Positions 1-11,006 of a stretch of 64,000 nt of DNA are shown here, piece after piece. The DNA is taken from contig JAKCPI010003230.1 of assembly GCA_023213315.1 (NCBI GenBank), positions 58,273-122,272 on the forward strand, read 5' to 3'. The notes beneath the pieces were generated by a model. The model made no database searches and was not told where the DNA came from. It saw only the letters and a program-made list of their open reading frames with translations. The stretch comes from Euborellia annulipes (taxonomy: Eukaryota > Arthropoda > Insecta > Dermaptera > Anisolabididae). Positions within the stretch are counted from its first letter, which is position 1; each line of letters opens with the position of its first letter. The translations under genes were made by a program, and so were the position numbers.

Positions 1-59
1 TTTTATTTTTTCTACTACATATTGATTCCGTTATTCACCTCGCTAACAAATCTACAGTC

Positions 60-185
60 TATATTTATACCATTTGTAATCCATATGATTGAAATAAATT
101 TTCATCGGCTTGCCTGGGATCCGAACCCACTCCATTTGGCTTTTAGGTTGTATTATATTTGTCAACACCTCGGCCACAAGAGGGA
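60..185 (-). repeat. tRNA-derived SINE head fragment
   Basis: On the minus strand this segment reads like the 5' part of a tRNA-derived SINE: an A-box-like TGGCCGAGGTGTTGAC and, about 40 nt later, a B-box-like GGGTTCGGATCCC. The part after the B box (caggcaagccgatg) resembles the same part of the SINE at 11684. It is degraded, and the short plus-strand reading frame across it is incidental. Confidence 0.45.
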
Positions 186-189
186 AGAT

Positions 190-1290
190 TTTTTTTTAAA
201 TATACTGTAATTGTTTTAAAAAAATAATAAGCTTAATTAACATTACAAATAAAACATTGTCTTATTTTTGTTGATGACAAGTTTACTCTTCTTGTCTTTT
301 CTTACAAAGTAAATTTATTTATAGATGCCATTTGCTAATTTTTTAATCGAATGCCAGTCAGACATTTGATCTAGACATGATCCATATTTAAAAATTTTTC
401 ATTTGCTATGCTTCTTCTAAAAATATATAAATTCTCAGAAATTCTCGGATCTAATTGTTTAATATTTGAAAAATTGAAGGACCTCTCTTGTCGAATTTGC
501 ATATTAAAGCCGGAAGTACAATTAGTAAAAATTTTAAAAAGTTCTTGATAAAAACAATTTCTAGATAAATAACTATTGATTATATTTGGAAACGTGTGAA
601 CTTTTAATTTCACTTTAAATAAAATTTTTATTGTCTTGTCAGTCAGAGTAATTTAGTATGTGCTGACAACTTTTTTCATCTTACCTCTTACAATACAATT
701 TCAAGCTTTTTGATATTTTAAACAAATTACTTTTGACTTTTCAAAGAGTGGTAATTGAATGGAAAATTTTTTTAAATAAAGCATAATATTTAATGAAGTC
801 CCACCAACCGTTTCTCTGAGGTGTAGGCATCCCTTTTAACACTCCTAGGCTCCATTTGATTTTCCAATTAAAATCTAAGCAAATCTTAGACTAATGAGCG
901 AACAGCTGTAAATCATCATTTATTATTCCGTTGTAATTAATTTTAAACTCAATTAATCTAAATAATTAGCTTTTATGTTCAATAAACTAAACACAAGAAG
1001 GTGTTTTAACTTTTGACAAAAACATTAAATTTATTTATAAAAACTTTTTTTTTATTACTGGCAGTCATGTGAATTCTAGAAACAAAATACCTTGTCTGAG
1101 ATATTAACACAGAAAGAACTGACCCAATATATAAAATAATACATCTAATATGGTTGTCATAGAGTTTATCTCCTAGTATAGGCGTCTCAATTCAATTTGA
1201 TTTGTTTGACTACTTTTTATATAATTTGATAAAAAGTGCTAAACAATTTTGATATATTACACTAATTTTTCAACAAGATGAAAATAAACC
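190..1290. other. AT-rich sequence without recognised feature
   Basis: I see homopolymer runs and scattered short frames only. The 80-codon minus-strand frame at 371-613 has no recognisable motif and AT-driven composition, so it is not called as a gene. Confidence 0.6.
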
Positions 1291-1294
1291 ATTA

Positions 1295-1500
1295 CAACAT
1301 TTTCATTAATTTAATAAAATTTTAACTGCTGTCGTTTCGATTCTATTTGGAACCTTCTTCGGAGCTTTTTGAGAAAATTTTTGTAACATCTCTTATACGT
1401 GTTATCTAATAAATTCCATACTCACAATCAGATGATGGTTCTACCTAGAACCGAGACGTCAACGTGGCTTGAAATTTTATTAAATTAATGAAATAAATAA
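1295..1500. repeat. foldback A with hammerhead-like centre
   Basis: The left arm (from about 1300, attaatttaataaaatttt) is repeated inverted at about 1472-1490. Near the centre the minus strand carries CCGAAGA, a 4-6 bp stem and GAAACGAC. The plus strand carries GATGATGG, a perfect small hairpin (GGTTCT/AGAACC) and GAGACGTC. Both match the layout shared by the other foldbacks, but each core has lost consensus bases. Confidence 0.65.
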
Positions 1501-1523
1501 TACTGGTTACTGTAATCCATCGG

Positions 1524-1573
1524 GATTAAATATTTTTAAGGGAGGCATGGTAACTAAAGTTTAGAAACCACTG
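1524..1573 (+). repeat. right-end fragment of hAT-type MITE
   Basis: This short piece (gggaggcatggtaac, then aaaccactg) matches the right ends of the two MITEs ending at 18381 and 20580. No left end is present, so it is a solo end fragment joined directly to foldback A. Confidence 0.55.
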
Positions 1574-1814
1574 CTGTAATCTATAATTCTGTATATATCT
1601 TTAAACGCTAACCCCTACACCAAGGCCCGAGGTTTATATAGGGGTTGAACAAAATAATATGAACACCGTACATTAGACAATATTTATTTATTAATAATGT
1701 GTTTAGCTACCATTTTCTTGTAGAAATTTTTATAGGTTATTTGAGGGTCTCTAGGATGTCTATTTTAAGTTTTCGACTGTCCCTGTGCTTGAGGGGAGGG
1801 TGCGAAAACCTCAA

Positions 1815-2625
1815 AATCTTGGAACTTTTTTTAGTTTTTTGCTTATATCTCGTAAACTAACCATATTTTGTGAATCATAGTACAATAAAAAGTTGTTGAG
1901 CATTAAATTTGTTTAAATAAAACGAATGTGTAGATTCAATATTAACTGAGATATGGCCGATTACTTTTTATTTTTTTTTACATTTCGAGAAACTGAACTT
2001 TTTTCAGTTTTTCGCTTATATCTCGTAGAACTAAATATATTTTGTGCACCATAGTAAAATATAAAGTTGTAGAGTATTAAAAAATTTGCTAAAATTTGGC
2101 TGATAAATTGAATTTATAGATCCAATATTAACTGAGATCAAAGACGGATACAAGGGGGGGAGGTAAAGTGGATAATTACCCCCCCCCCCCCCCCGAGATT
2201 AAAAAAAAAAATTATTTTGAATGTTAAATTTTAAAAATTAATACTTTAAAATTTGATTTGTATTTATATTCTGTCAAACAAGTACAGAATGCGCCTTTAA
2301 ATTACGGAAATTAAGAAAAAATAGTGTGCTGTGCGACCAGTCACACCATATACCCCCCCCCCCCAGAAACACCTCTAGATCCTCTCTTGACAGAGATACG
2401 GCGGAACGAATTTTCTATTTGTTTTACATTTCGAGAAACTTTGTCCAACTTTGATCGGCCGTATCTCGGTTAATATTGGGCCTACAAATTCATTTTATCA
2501 ACCAAATTTTAGCAAATATCCAGCTTCATATTGTACTATGGTTCACAAAATATGCTTAGTTTACGTTACGAGATATTAAACAAAATAAAAACTGAAAAAT
2601 GTCCTAAATTTTGAACTTTCATAGA
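1815..2625. repeat. direct plus inverted repeat units
   Basis: Two direct units (about 1822-1965 and 1998-2140) share gcttatatctcgta, atattttgtg and ccaatattaactgag. A third unit lies in inverted orientation at about 2400-2620. Between them, 2140-2400 holds G and C homopolymer tracts that look like ends of a CAAGGGCGGATACA-type element, plus a 36-nt piece of the DHR end hairpin at 2317-2352. The family is unassigned. Confidence 0.55.
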
Positions 2626-2629
2626 TCAT

Positions 2630-3050
2630 CCACTGATTGTATCAATATATTCAAATTTTTAATTAAAGAAATTAAAATAATTCTTATTCAATATAAAATT
2701 GTGCTAAGTATAGTATATTCTGTAGCATTTCAAATGTTTTAACTCTAATGTCTATATGGCCTGCTGCCAAAAGTTCAAAAAAATTGTAAGATACGCGATT
2801 TGACGCAAGATTTCTTATTTGTTGCGGTATCTTAGATGAAATTAAAAAAAAAAAAAATCTAAATGGAATTATAAACATTAGACTTACATTATAGGATATA
2901 ATTAATCTTTTCGAATTTAGGATCACTTGCATTTAAATTTGTTTATATTTTTATCCATTTAAAAAAAAAAATCTTTATTTACAAAAGATTTTTATTTTAG
3001 CCACGATTCACAAGATAGTTAATGAATGCATTTTTTTTTTTTTTTTCTTT
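2630..3050. other. AT-rich sequence, nothing recognised
   Basis: Only A and T tracts and a chance minus-strand frame (2684-2932) are visible. Confidence 0.6.
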
Positions 3051-3090
3051 CTACTAATAGTTTTTCTTTTTCTTCTATGTGAGAAAAAAA

Positions 3091-3255
3091 AAATATAAAA
3101 GGCTGATTCTTTCTGGCGAGAGACACCGAGTCCTAAACCTAAAATAATAACAGCTTGACGCAAATGGCGGCAGACGTCTCTCTTTTCTCTCCTCTCCTCT
3201 CTTCTTCATCTTCTTCAAGCATCCCTTGCCTCTGGCTCCCTTTTATATAATTTTA
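3091..3255. promoter_or_regulatory. convergent TATA motifs around a GC-richer patch
   Basis: A plus-strand TATAAAA (3094-3100) and a canonical minus-strand TATATAAAAGGG (about 3239-3250) face each other across about 140 bp of higher GC. On the plus strand a 28-codon frame starts at 3163 in a good context (caaATGG), encodes a Ser-rich peptide and stops inside the minus TATA motif. There is no initiator or splice evidence tying this to a transcript, so it is only a candidate promoter pair. Confidence 0.2.
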
Positions 3256-3293
3256 TTTTTTCGCCTTCAGCTGTCACACGGACCAACAACCCA

Positions 3294-3316
3294 CAACACA
3301 CACACACACACACACA
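3294..3316. repeat. CA microsatellite
   Basis: A perfect CA dinucleotide tract of about 20 nt. Confidence 0.9.
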
Positions 3317-3418
3317 AGCGAACAAAAGTTTGTTAAAAAAATTCCAGACTATGAAATCAAATTCATATATTGACTGGGGGAACTTAAGCCTTTCTCTATA
3401 ATCTTATTTTAAATAATA

Positions 3419-4327
3419 AAAAATTTGGTGTGACTTAACGCACACATGGTGATCTCTTAACTTCGGTAATTGAAAATTGCGTACTGTGCTTTCACACCAG
3501 ATTTTTTTGTGTCGAGATATATTTAGTTTCCCATAGCACCTTAGTTCCAAACTTGACCACTTGGGATGCTTCCATTGGAAAATAGTAAAAATCTTAAATA
3601 CAACATCAGTAAAGTGTACTTCAAACACGTTTTAGAAAAAAACTTATTAATATACTTTTTAAAGAGTATCTAAAAAAATAGTTGATTTATGAATTTTAAT
3701 CAAAATCGTCCCAGCGAATTTTGAGAAATTTAAAAAAATCTGAAATACTACATCAGTAAAGTGTACTTCAAACATATTTTAATGAAAAACCTACTAATAT
3801 ACTTTTTAAAGAAAATCTAAAAAATAGTTGATTTATGAATTTTAATCAGTCGTTCCAGCGAATTTTAAGAATTTCGAAAAAAAAAAAAAACAACTAAATA
3901 CCGGTAAAGTTTACTTCAAACAATTTTCACGAAATAACTTGCTGATATACTTTTTAAAAAGCATCTAAAAAATATTCAATAAGCAACAGATCCATATTAA
4001 AAATCTAAAAAATAGTTGATTTATGAACTTTAATTAAAATCGTTAGACCAAATTTTGAGAAATTCGAAGAAAAAAATAAAAAAATAAAAACTGAAAAAGT
4101 ACACAGTAAAATATTAGTAGGCCCTACTCTTTGGCCAATTTTATTCAAAAGCTAATTTTAACTGTCCGAGAGGGGTATATAACTTAAATATAAAATTTCA
4201 ACCTCGTAGCTCATTTCCTTCATGCTTAAAATAGTTCCACACAGACAGACAGACCAATTTGCGAGATTCACTTTTTTGGATTCAAAGGACCTCAAAACAT
4301 GTATTTCTAAACTTACTTTTTATATAA
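3419..4327 (-). repeat. DHR repeat copy, minus, internally triplicated
   Basis: This starts with the long end hairpin (3421-3510, ggtgtgact ... cacaccagat) and runs through the body to the ggattc/ctcaaaac segment, but lacks the AT-rich terminal hairpin. A body segment (catcagtaaagtgtacttc ... ccagcgaattttgag) is tandemly repeated about three times with a period near 147 bp (about 3604-4045). The X-box palindrome is missing. It belongs to a diverged subfamily, recognisable by catgcttaaa in place of the ctcgagat motif. Confidence 0.8.
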
Positions 4328-4329
4328 TA

Positions 4330-5008
4330 AAAAAAAACCTGAGCAGAGGTAGAAGTCTCGATTCTTGTACGTTATATTTCTATTAATTCAGTGAATTATT
4401 CCTACACTATTTTGGTAATAAATCTTACTGAAGTCCTCCTGTTAAGTGAGTTTTAACTATTTTTTCACTTTTTTTTCTTACCTATATGAGATTTACTTGT
4501 TTACTAAGAGCGATATGATCAAACAAAATGAACTCGAAGTGTCAGGCATTCAACCAACACCTGCTTTTTGTCAACCGATCAAGATAATAATCTTTGTTTC
4601 TAAACAAATAATCTTGTTTAAAAATAATCAGCGTACTATCTATTAAATAAATCATAAATTTGTTTAAAAAAATAATATTTTTTAAACCATACCTCCCCCG
4701 TGGGCCGCTAAGTAAATAAATTAAAAATTTCCTTAAACAAATAAGGGCTGCTTTCAATTTATTGTTTTGTAATAAGCCTATGATATTAAAAAAATTTCTA
4801 TTGTTTTTTTTTTTATTTTAAATTAGAATAAAAATAAAATTTACTATTGTTCCTTATTCTATTTTTCCTCATTTATTTATTATTGGTCACAATTTGGCTA
4901 CAATCCAGTAGAAAAACTTTTTATCGCATAATACTAAATAGCTTGTCTCATTCACATTCTTTGCATTATTATTTTTATTATTATTATTTTTATCTTAATT
5001 TTTCACTA
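4330..5008. other. AT-rich sequence without recognised feature
   Basis: Poly(T), poly(A) and ATT-rich stretches. The opposed short frames at 4446-4757 overlap each other and have no motif. Confidence 0.6.
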
Positions 5009-5342
5009 TTTTACATTCAATGAAGGAAACAGGATGTCACAGCGAACTCTTGCTGAAGGTGAGTGTATATATATATAAATTAAAAACAGTGTTTTAATCT
5101 ATCATATTTTATTTTCAGAGTATTGGTCAACCAATGTACATCAAGGTTTCAATCCTCAACGGATCATCATCAGGACCTTAGGTTGAGGATCCGTTGAGGA
5201 AACCTTGATGTACATTGGTTGACCAATACTCTGAAAATAAAATATGATAGATTAAAACACTATTTTTAATTTATATATATATACATTCACCTTCAGCAAG
5301 AGTTCGCTGTGACATCCTGTTTCCTTCATTGAATGTAAAATA
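5009..5342. repeat. foldback B with intron-like segment in each arm
   Basis: This is a nearly perfect inverted repeat with arms of about 160 bp, centred near 5176. The left arm holds AAG|GTGAGTG at 5058 and TTTTCAG at 5112-5118, which would bound a 60-nt intron. The same block occurs inverted in the right arm. The minus strand near the centre has an exact CTGATGA (5167-5173) and GAAAC (5146-5150); the right-arm equivalent has lost the core. Introns retained inside mobile copies are known for Penelope-like elements; applying that here is inference. Confidence 0.75.
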
Positions 5343-5557
5343 ATGTCTACACAGCAAGAATCCTTAGATGATGGTTAATTTTTCACATTTCATGACTATC
5401 TTCTATAATATTGGGTTCTATATATTAATATTTTTGGATCTTTAATAAAAACACAAGAAAAAATATTTTATTTTCAACTTTAAAAGCCAGAGATCTAAGG
5501 TTGCTGAAAAAATAAAAATAAAATTTCTTACGGGTTCACATTGGATAACTAAATTTA

Positions 5558-6219
5558 TTTTACTTTCTCTTACCTCTATATATATGTTAATATATATATA
5601 GAGAGAAAGTATTGGATTCATATCAAAAATTCGATGTCGAGATTTTGATGGATATACACGTTTTGAGGTCCCCTGAATCCAAAAAAGTGGTTTTCGTTAC
5701 ATGGTCTGTGTGTGTGTGTCTGTCTGTCTGTGTGACTGTGAACAAAATATCTCAAGAACGGAAAGAGCTAGGAGGTTGAAATTTTATATTTAAGTTAGGC
5801 ACCCCCATGGGACGTGACACGAAGCTTTTGAACAAAATCGACCTAAGAGTACTAGTACTTTACTGATGCACTTTTTCAGTTTTTTTCGATTTTCTCTAAA
5901 TTCGCTCCAACGATTTTTTTTTAAATTCAAAAATTAGATTCTCTTTAAAATGTATATTTTCATTTTGTCATTGAAATCTTCTGAAAACCACTTTACTCTT
6001 GTACTCCATAGAAAAGATAGGAGAAATGGTTGCCATGGTAACAAAATATAAATATTTTCACATATAAATTTTACATCTTAAAAATCGAATGTTCCATACT
6101 GTTGGAAACTAAATACCCGCCGACACAAAAAATCTGGTGTGAGAAGCACAGTACATAACATTCGATTACCGAAGGTAAGAGAAAGTTGTGTGCTGTGCGA
6201 CCAGTCACAACAGATTTTC
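5558..6219 (+). repeat. DHR repeat copy, plus, near full length
   Basis: It begins with the AT-rich hairpin (ctttctcttacctc ... gagagaaag), then cgatgtcgagattttgatgg, a TG/TCTG tract, the GTACTAG core (gtactagtactttactgatg, near 5850-5872), an X-box palindrome GTTGCCATGGTAAC (6029-6042), and the long end hairpin (6124-6219). No protein is encoded. It is a good reference copy for the family. Confidence 0.88.
6029..6042 (+). promoter_or_regulatory. X-box (RFX site) match in DHR
   Basis: GTTGCCATGGTAAC fits the RFX consensus GTNRCC-N0-3-RGYAAC at every position. The same site recurs at the same place in other DHR copies (22362, 24536, 40371, 50091, 53752). Binding is inferred only. Confidence 0.5.
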
Positions 6220-6629
6220 TATCTATTGTTGAAATTAATTTCTATATCAAGAAGCACGGGTTTTAGTTCAAATGCTCAAAACTTTTTTAATTAAAATTTT
6301 TTCTCTCATTTTTACTTTAAAAAGAAATTAATCTACGATCATTCGAGGACTTAATGAAAGACATCTCCCTGGCATTGTTTAAGACACACGGCCAAGGCCG
6401 TGCTGACTATTATAGTTTCTTTTAGTTACAAAAATATTTACTTTTTTTTTATTGTATTCTAAATTAAAAGTTGTGTCGCCCTTGGTCCCAGGTGAGAGGA
6501 GATACATGCCAAGGTCTGATCTTGGTTGGGTGATCATAAGAAATATTTCCAAAACAAATTTAAAATCTCTCAGCAAAATTATTATTTAAGTCTTTTTTTA
6601 GCATCCTTATTTAACCGTTTCATTTTTTG

Positions 6630-6785
6630 CTCAGGGGCCCACATCTTGTGGGTACGTGGATGGCGACCACGAGCTACCCGAGCTGGGACAGGCAGTCCTT
6701 CAGTTCTTTAAATCTCTGTCTCTTTCTTCCTCTTTTCAACAGGCGTCAGACCCTGCGACGGGCCGGCCTGTCCTATTTCTAAGCC
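6630..6785 (+). repeat. GC-rich retroposon-like repeat, copy 1
   Basis: A segment of about 155 bp beginning gctcaggggcccacatc and running through gatggcgaccacgagc to aggcgtcagac and gccggcctgt. It matches copies at 42409 and 50789 (plus) and 42703 (minus). The part with ccgccgaccccgc seen in longer copies is absent. Reading frames across it are shadows of the repeat. Confidence 0.75.
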
Positions 6786-6789
6786 AATC

Positions 6790-7465
6790 TCTTCTACTCT
6801 AAGACGACTAGGATTTATATAAACTCCTATATGATTAGCATACCCTATTTAAACATTAAAGCTCTCTAAAAAGAGATTAAAAACAAAAAAAAAAGTTTAA
6901 ACGTCTTTTAATCATAATTAAATAATAATTTAAAATAAACAAAATGATCATTAAGTTAATAACCCTTTCCTATTTCCCATCCGGATATTTTCTCCTTAAT
7001 TACTTCTGAAGATAGCGAAAACTTACTAACTCCCGTGTAATTTGAAATTATCCTCACTTTTCTCATAATATTAATTTTTTTTTTTTATATATTATAATCA
7101 ATTACCGTTTTTATAAATGTAGGCTGTTGTTGTCTTGTAACATTGATAAATGTTTTGATGCTAAAAGTAAACCTTCTTTTTTTTTTAAAGGTATGATAAA
7201 TGAGGTACCAGAAAATGCCAAGCAAAATATTTAAACAAATGATCCCTCATTTTATTCTCTAGCATCAATGATAGGTCATTTTTGGCTCAATTTCTTAAGA
7301 TATATTTGATCTTAATTGTTTGCTGTTTCTTTTTTAAAAATAAAACGTTGATCATAGAAAATTTTTATATCTTTTCTCACACGACTCTTATAATGGGCTG
7401 CTTCATACCTCATTAAAAGGTGTCAACATTTTCAATAGAAATGATCCTATAAGCCCAATTTTAGA
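6790..7465. other. AT-rich sequence, nothing recognised
   Basis: No repeat match, RNA gene or credible frame was seen. Confidence 0.55.
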
Positions 7466-7470
7466 AAGAC

Positions 7471-8375
7471 CAGGGATGGGCAAAATTCTTTTAAAAGAAT
7501 TATCGATTGGATCCGCAGATCCGAGAAGTTCGGACAATCGGATCTACTAATTCAATTCGACTAATGCTTAAGGTGCGCTTCTCGGGGTGCTAATTTTGGG
7601 AGATTCTTGTGGCCACAATTTTGAAGTTATTGACCTCAAATTTTTTTAAAATTAAAGCTATTTAAAATATCTACAACTTATAGAAGCCCTTTTTTTGATT
7701 TTCGAAAAAATAAAAAAATTTTTTTAGATTAATCGCATCAAATAAAAGATATTTTTAAAAAATTCGCTCTATATCTTATAGATAATTAAATTAGTAATCA
7801 TTGTGTTAAAAAATAATTAATTTTTTACCCTTAATTAATTAGCTGGGATATTTTAAATGAAATGGAATAAATCGCTTGTTTTTCCTATGGGAAAAACTAA
7901 CGCCATCTCTTGCCGCCTAGAGTAACTCGGTAGTGAATCGTCTTCTAACGGCTTTTCGAGACGAGCACCTTAAGGTTCAGCGATCCGATCCAGAGATCCG
8001 ACAAGCTCGGGCGGTCCGCTAATCTGATTCGATTTAGAAAAAGTATCGTTGTTCCGATCCGAAAATCCGTTCCAGTTTCTAATAAAATTGCTGAATTAAA
8101 ATCTATTCTTTCTGCCAAATTGACATTTTTAGACGTGTGAATGAAAGATATATAAAAAGTTTTAAAGAGGTGTTGGCAATCCTTTGGAAAAGATCACTAA
8201 AATCCAGGATACCTTCCTTCGAAAAGGATTAGCGATCCGATCCTAAATTCAGAGAGCAAAGATTTTTCGATCCAGATCCAAGATCCTTCCCAAAAATAAG
8301 ATTTCGATCCAGATCCCGAACTTCTGGATCGGATCTTCGGATTTAAATCCAAAGCGATCGCGATCCTTCCCTAAT
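7471..8375. mobile_element. hAT-like element, GATCC-rich, one end clear
   Basis: The left end CAGGGATGGGCAAA is typical of hAT termini. The interior is packed with gatccgatcc/cagatccgag motifs at 7500-7560 and again at 7978-8060 and 8195-8370, which look like subterminal binding repeats. The expected right end is not intact (cgatccttccctaatc near 8365), and no target duplication was found. A separate TTAA-flanked element splits it. Confidence 0.5.
7572..7969. mobile_element. TTAA-flanked MITE
   Basis: It is bounded by TTAA on both sides (7568-7571 and 7970-7973), with inverted ends GGTGCGCTTCTCG and CGAGACGAGCACC (11 of 13 matching). The TTAA duplication points to the piggyBac or Kolobok superfamilies. 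It encodes no transposase and is nested in the GATCC-rich element. Confidence 0.6.
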
Positions 8376-8379
8376 CTCA

Positions 8380-8838
8380 GTCAACTATTCTAATAAGACA
8401 TTATTCTTAATACTAGCTGTATTAAGAGAGATTTAATTTGTTAGACTTCTAAGTAATTATTTCTTTGAAATAGGATAAACTCCATCGTTAAGATTTTTTT
8501 TAAATAAATTGACGGAATAAATATTAAATAAGGAGACTGTTTGGTGCTAAAATTTACTATAAAGTTTAAAGCGAATTTTAGTTTACAGACATCGTCAGTA
8601 ATACTGTAGTTCGTAAAAGCAACGAAAATAAAATAATCCGGAAACAAATTAGAGTAAAGGAAATGAAATTGCCATCATTTTCTAAAATAAATTGTCAGTT
8701 TCACCCCTAGAAAATACACGCAATTAATTCTATTTGTGTCAGCCACTCTCCCTTTAAGTGTTCTTATCACCCTTCAGTTAAATAGAGCCACTTATATTTT
8801 TGAATTCTCGTATTTATTTAAATGGGTTAGATTCTTTA
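8380..8838. other. AT-rich sequence, nothing recognised
   Basis: The 68-codon minus-strand frame at 8441-8647 has no recognisable motif and is not called. Confidence 0.55.
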
Positions 8839-8840
8839 AA

Positions 8841-8920
8841 TCGACACAAAAAATCTGGTGTGACACCACTTTCAATTACCGAAGGTAAAAGAAAGTTGTG
8901 TACTGTGTCACACCAGATTT
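8841..8920. repeat. solo DHR end hairpin
   Basis: Only the long end hairpin is present (cgacacaaaaaatctggtg ... cacaccagattt), with a loop at accgaaggt. No DHR body flanks it. Similar solo hairpins occur near 23901, 49314 and 63625. Confidence 0.8.
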
Positions 8921-9189
8921 ATTTCCTTGCAAGTTAGAAAAATTTTATCTTTTAATATGAATAAATAGGTTTCTTTTTCATTAAAATTTTCCATAAAAGA
9001 AATTTTTTTCCAAATAGGTGAGTTTTCATTCTTCTCTCACTCACTCTAGGAACGTGTATAATTTCACTCTTAGGCGTTTCGGAAAAACAAATTTGTGGGT
9101 GACATGAATATTAAGTATATAAGACTACAAATAAAATCAGCTCGGTTCCACCTCATTATATTATGCAAATATTAATATCAAATTAAAAA

Positions 9190-9747
9190 AAAAATATCTG
9201 GTGTGACTGGTCGCACACCACCTTCGGTAATAGAAAGTTGTGTTCTGTGCTTATCACACCAGATTTTTTGTGTTGAGATATATTTAGTTTCCGACAGCAG
9301 GGTGTAAATTCGAATTCAAGATGTAAAATTTATAAGTATGGGAAAATATTTATTATATTATGTTACCATAGCAACCATAGAAGATATGCTATCTTTCCTA
9401 TGAAGAACAAGAGTAAAGTGGTCTTCAGAAGATTTGAATGGCAAAACGAGAATATACATTTTAAAGAGCATCTAAAAAATAATTGATTTTTGAATTTTAA
9501 ACAGAAATGTTGGAGCGAATTTTGAGAAAATCAAAAAAAAAAAAAAAAACTGAAAAATTTCATCAGTAAAGTACTAGTACTCTTTGGCCGATTTTGTTCA
9601 AAAGCTTCATGTCGCGTCCCAAGAGGGTACCTAACTTAAATATAAAATTTCAACCTCCTAGGTCTTTCCATTCTTGAGATATTTTGTTCACAGACAGACC
9701 ATGTTGAGAAAACCACTTTTTTGGATTCAGGGTAAGAGAAAGTAAAA
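9190..9747 (-). repeat. DHR repeat copy, minus
   Basis: It starts with the long hairpin and continues through a one-mismatch X-box (GTTACCATAGCAAC, 9362-9375) and the GTACTAG core. At the far end a deletion joins ttggattcag directly to ggtaagagaaagtaaaa, so the AT-rich hairpin is half lost. Confidence 0.85.
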
Positions 9748-9867
9748 GTAGGAAGAGGGTTGATTAAATTTTTTTGTCAAAATTAAAAATATATGAAACA
9801 CAAAATTCATCGTGAGAGTGCGGAAGGTGTCCCAGTCCATTAATCAATTTTAATTTTTCATTATTTA

Positions 9868-10487
9868 ATTTTACTTCTTTTACAATATATATGACCCCTA
9901 TATAGAGGGATAGTATTACAATCATGTAAAAAATTCGATGTCTATATTTTGATGAAAATACATGTTTTGAGGTGCCCTGAGTCCAAAAAAGTGTGTCCCG
10001 CGAATTGGCCTGTCTGTCTATGTGTGTGTGTTTGTGTGTAACGATTTTAAGCATGAAGGAATTGAGCTACCAGATTGAAATTTTATATTTAAGTTAGGTA
10101 CCCTCCCGGACACACAAAATAAGCTTTTGAACAAAATCGGCCAAAAAGTACTAGTACTTAACTGATGTACTTTTTAAGTTTTTTTCAATTTTCCCAAAAT
10201 TTGCTCCTACGATTTTGATTAAAATTTAAAAATCAATTATCTTTTAGATTCTCTTTAAAAAGTATATCAGTAAAATTTTTCGTGAAAATTGTTTGAAGTA
10301 CACTTTACTGATGTTTTTCAGATTTTTACTTAGAAAATACAAGTGGTCAAGTTTGGAACTAAAGTGCTATGGGTAACTAAATATATTTCAACACAAAAAA
10401 TCGGATGGTACAAGCACAGTACATTACTTTCTCTTGCCTGAGGGTTAAGAGAAAGTTATGTGCTGAGCGACTAGTCACACCATATCT
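9868..10487 (+). repeat. DHR repeat copy, plus, diverged subfamily
   Basis: A complete but diverged copy starting with ttttacttcttttac and ending with cgactagtcacaccatatc. It carries the variant body (gcatgaaggaattgagc, gtttgaagtacactttactg) and lacks the X-box block. It is the same subfamily as the copies at 3419 and 23033. The 96-codon minus frame here is a shadow. Confidence 0.8.
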
Positions 10488-10990
10488 TTAATCTTCTTAT
10501 TCAAATAGAAATTACAATTTATTTTTATTAATAGAAGAGAGAGAGAAAAAAAAACATTAAAATTTACATGAATTATCCATATTCAACTCTCATTTTTATA
10601 TAATATGACCTCGCTATTTTTAATTTCTATTTGAAATGCTAATAGACAATTGGCGCCGTGGCGTCCCCTCGTGAGTTCTGAGTTCGAATCTAGTCCAAGG
10701 GATGACTATGACTCATACCCATGTGAATGATGACTATTCAGTCACACTTTAGACAACATCGATGCCAAGTAAATTTTGGCAAAAGTTTAAAAAAATAAAA
10801 ATAAATAAAATATCCATTTCTATTTAATGAATAAAATTAAAAGTTGTTTTTTTTTTTTTCATTATTCGAGTCTTCTTATAGGGAGATTTTTATTGTTATT
10901 TGAATTGTTATACGTGAAAGTGAAAATAATGCGTTTTATACATTCTTATAGAAAACATTTAATGAAACAGGAAATTAATTTCATGTTTTT
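10488..10990. other. AT-rich DNA with a possible tRNA-like SINE relic
   Basis: Near 10640-10705 a GGCGCCGTGGCGTCC segment followed by GAGTTCGAATCTA looks like A and B boxes of a tRNA-derived repeat. The rest shows nothing recognisable. Confidence 0.4.
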
Positions 10991-11006
10991 ACTCCCCAGA
11001 CAGCCT

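Noticed and set aside
3296..3316. CA tract as a regulatory element
   Set aside because: Simple microsatellite with no supporting context.
5558..6219. DHR considered as a conventional TIR transposon or SINE
   Set aside because: The two ends are different hairpins rather than inverted copies of one another, and no A/B boxes or poly(A) tail are present.
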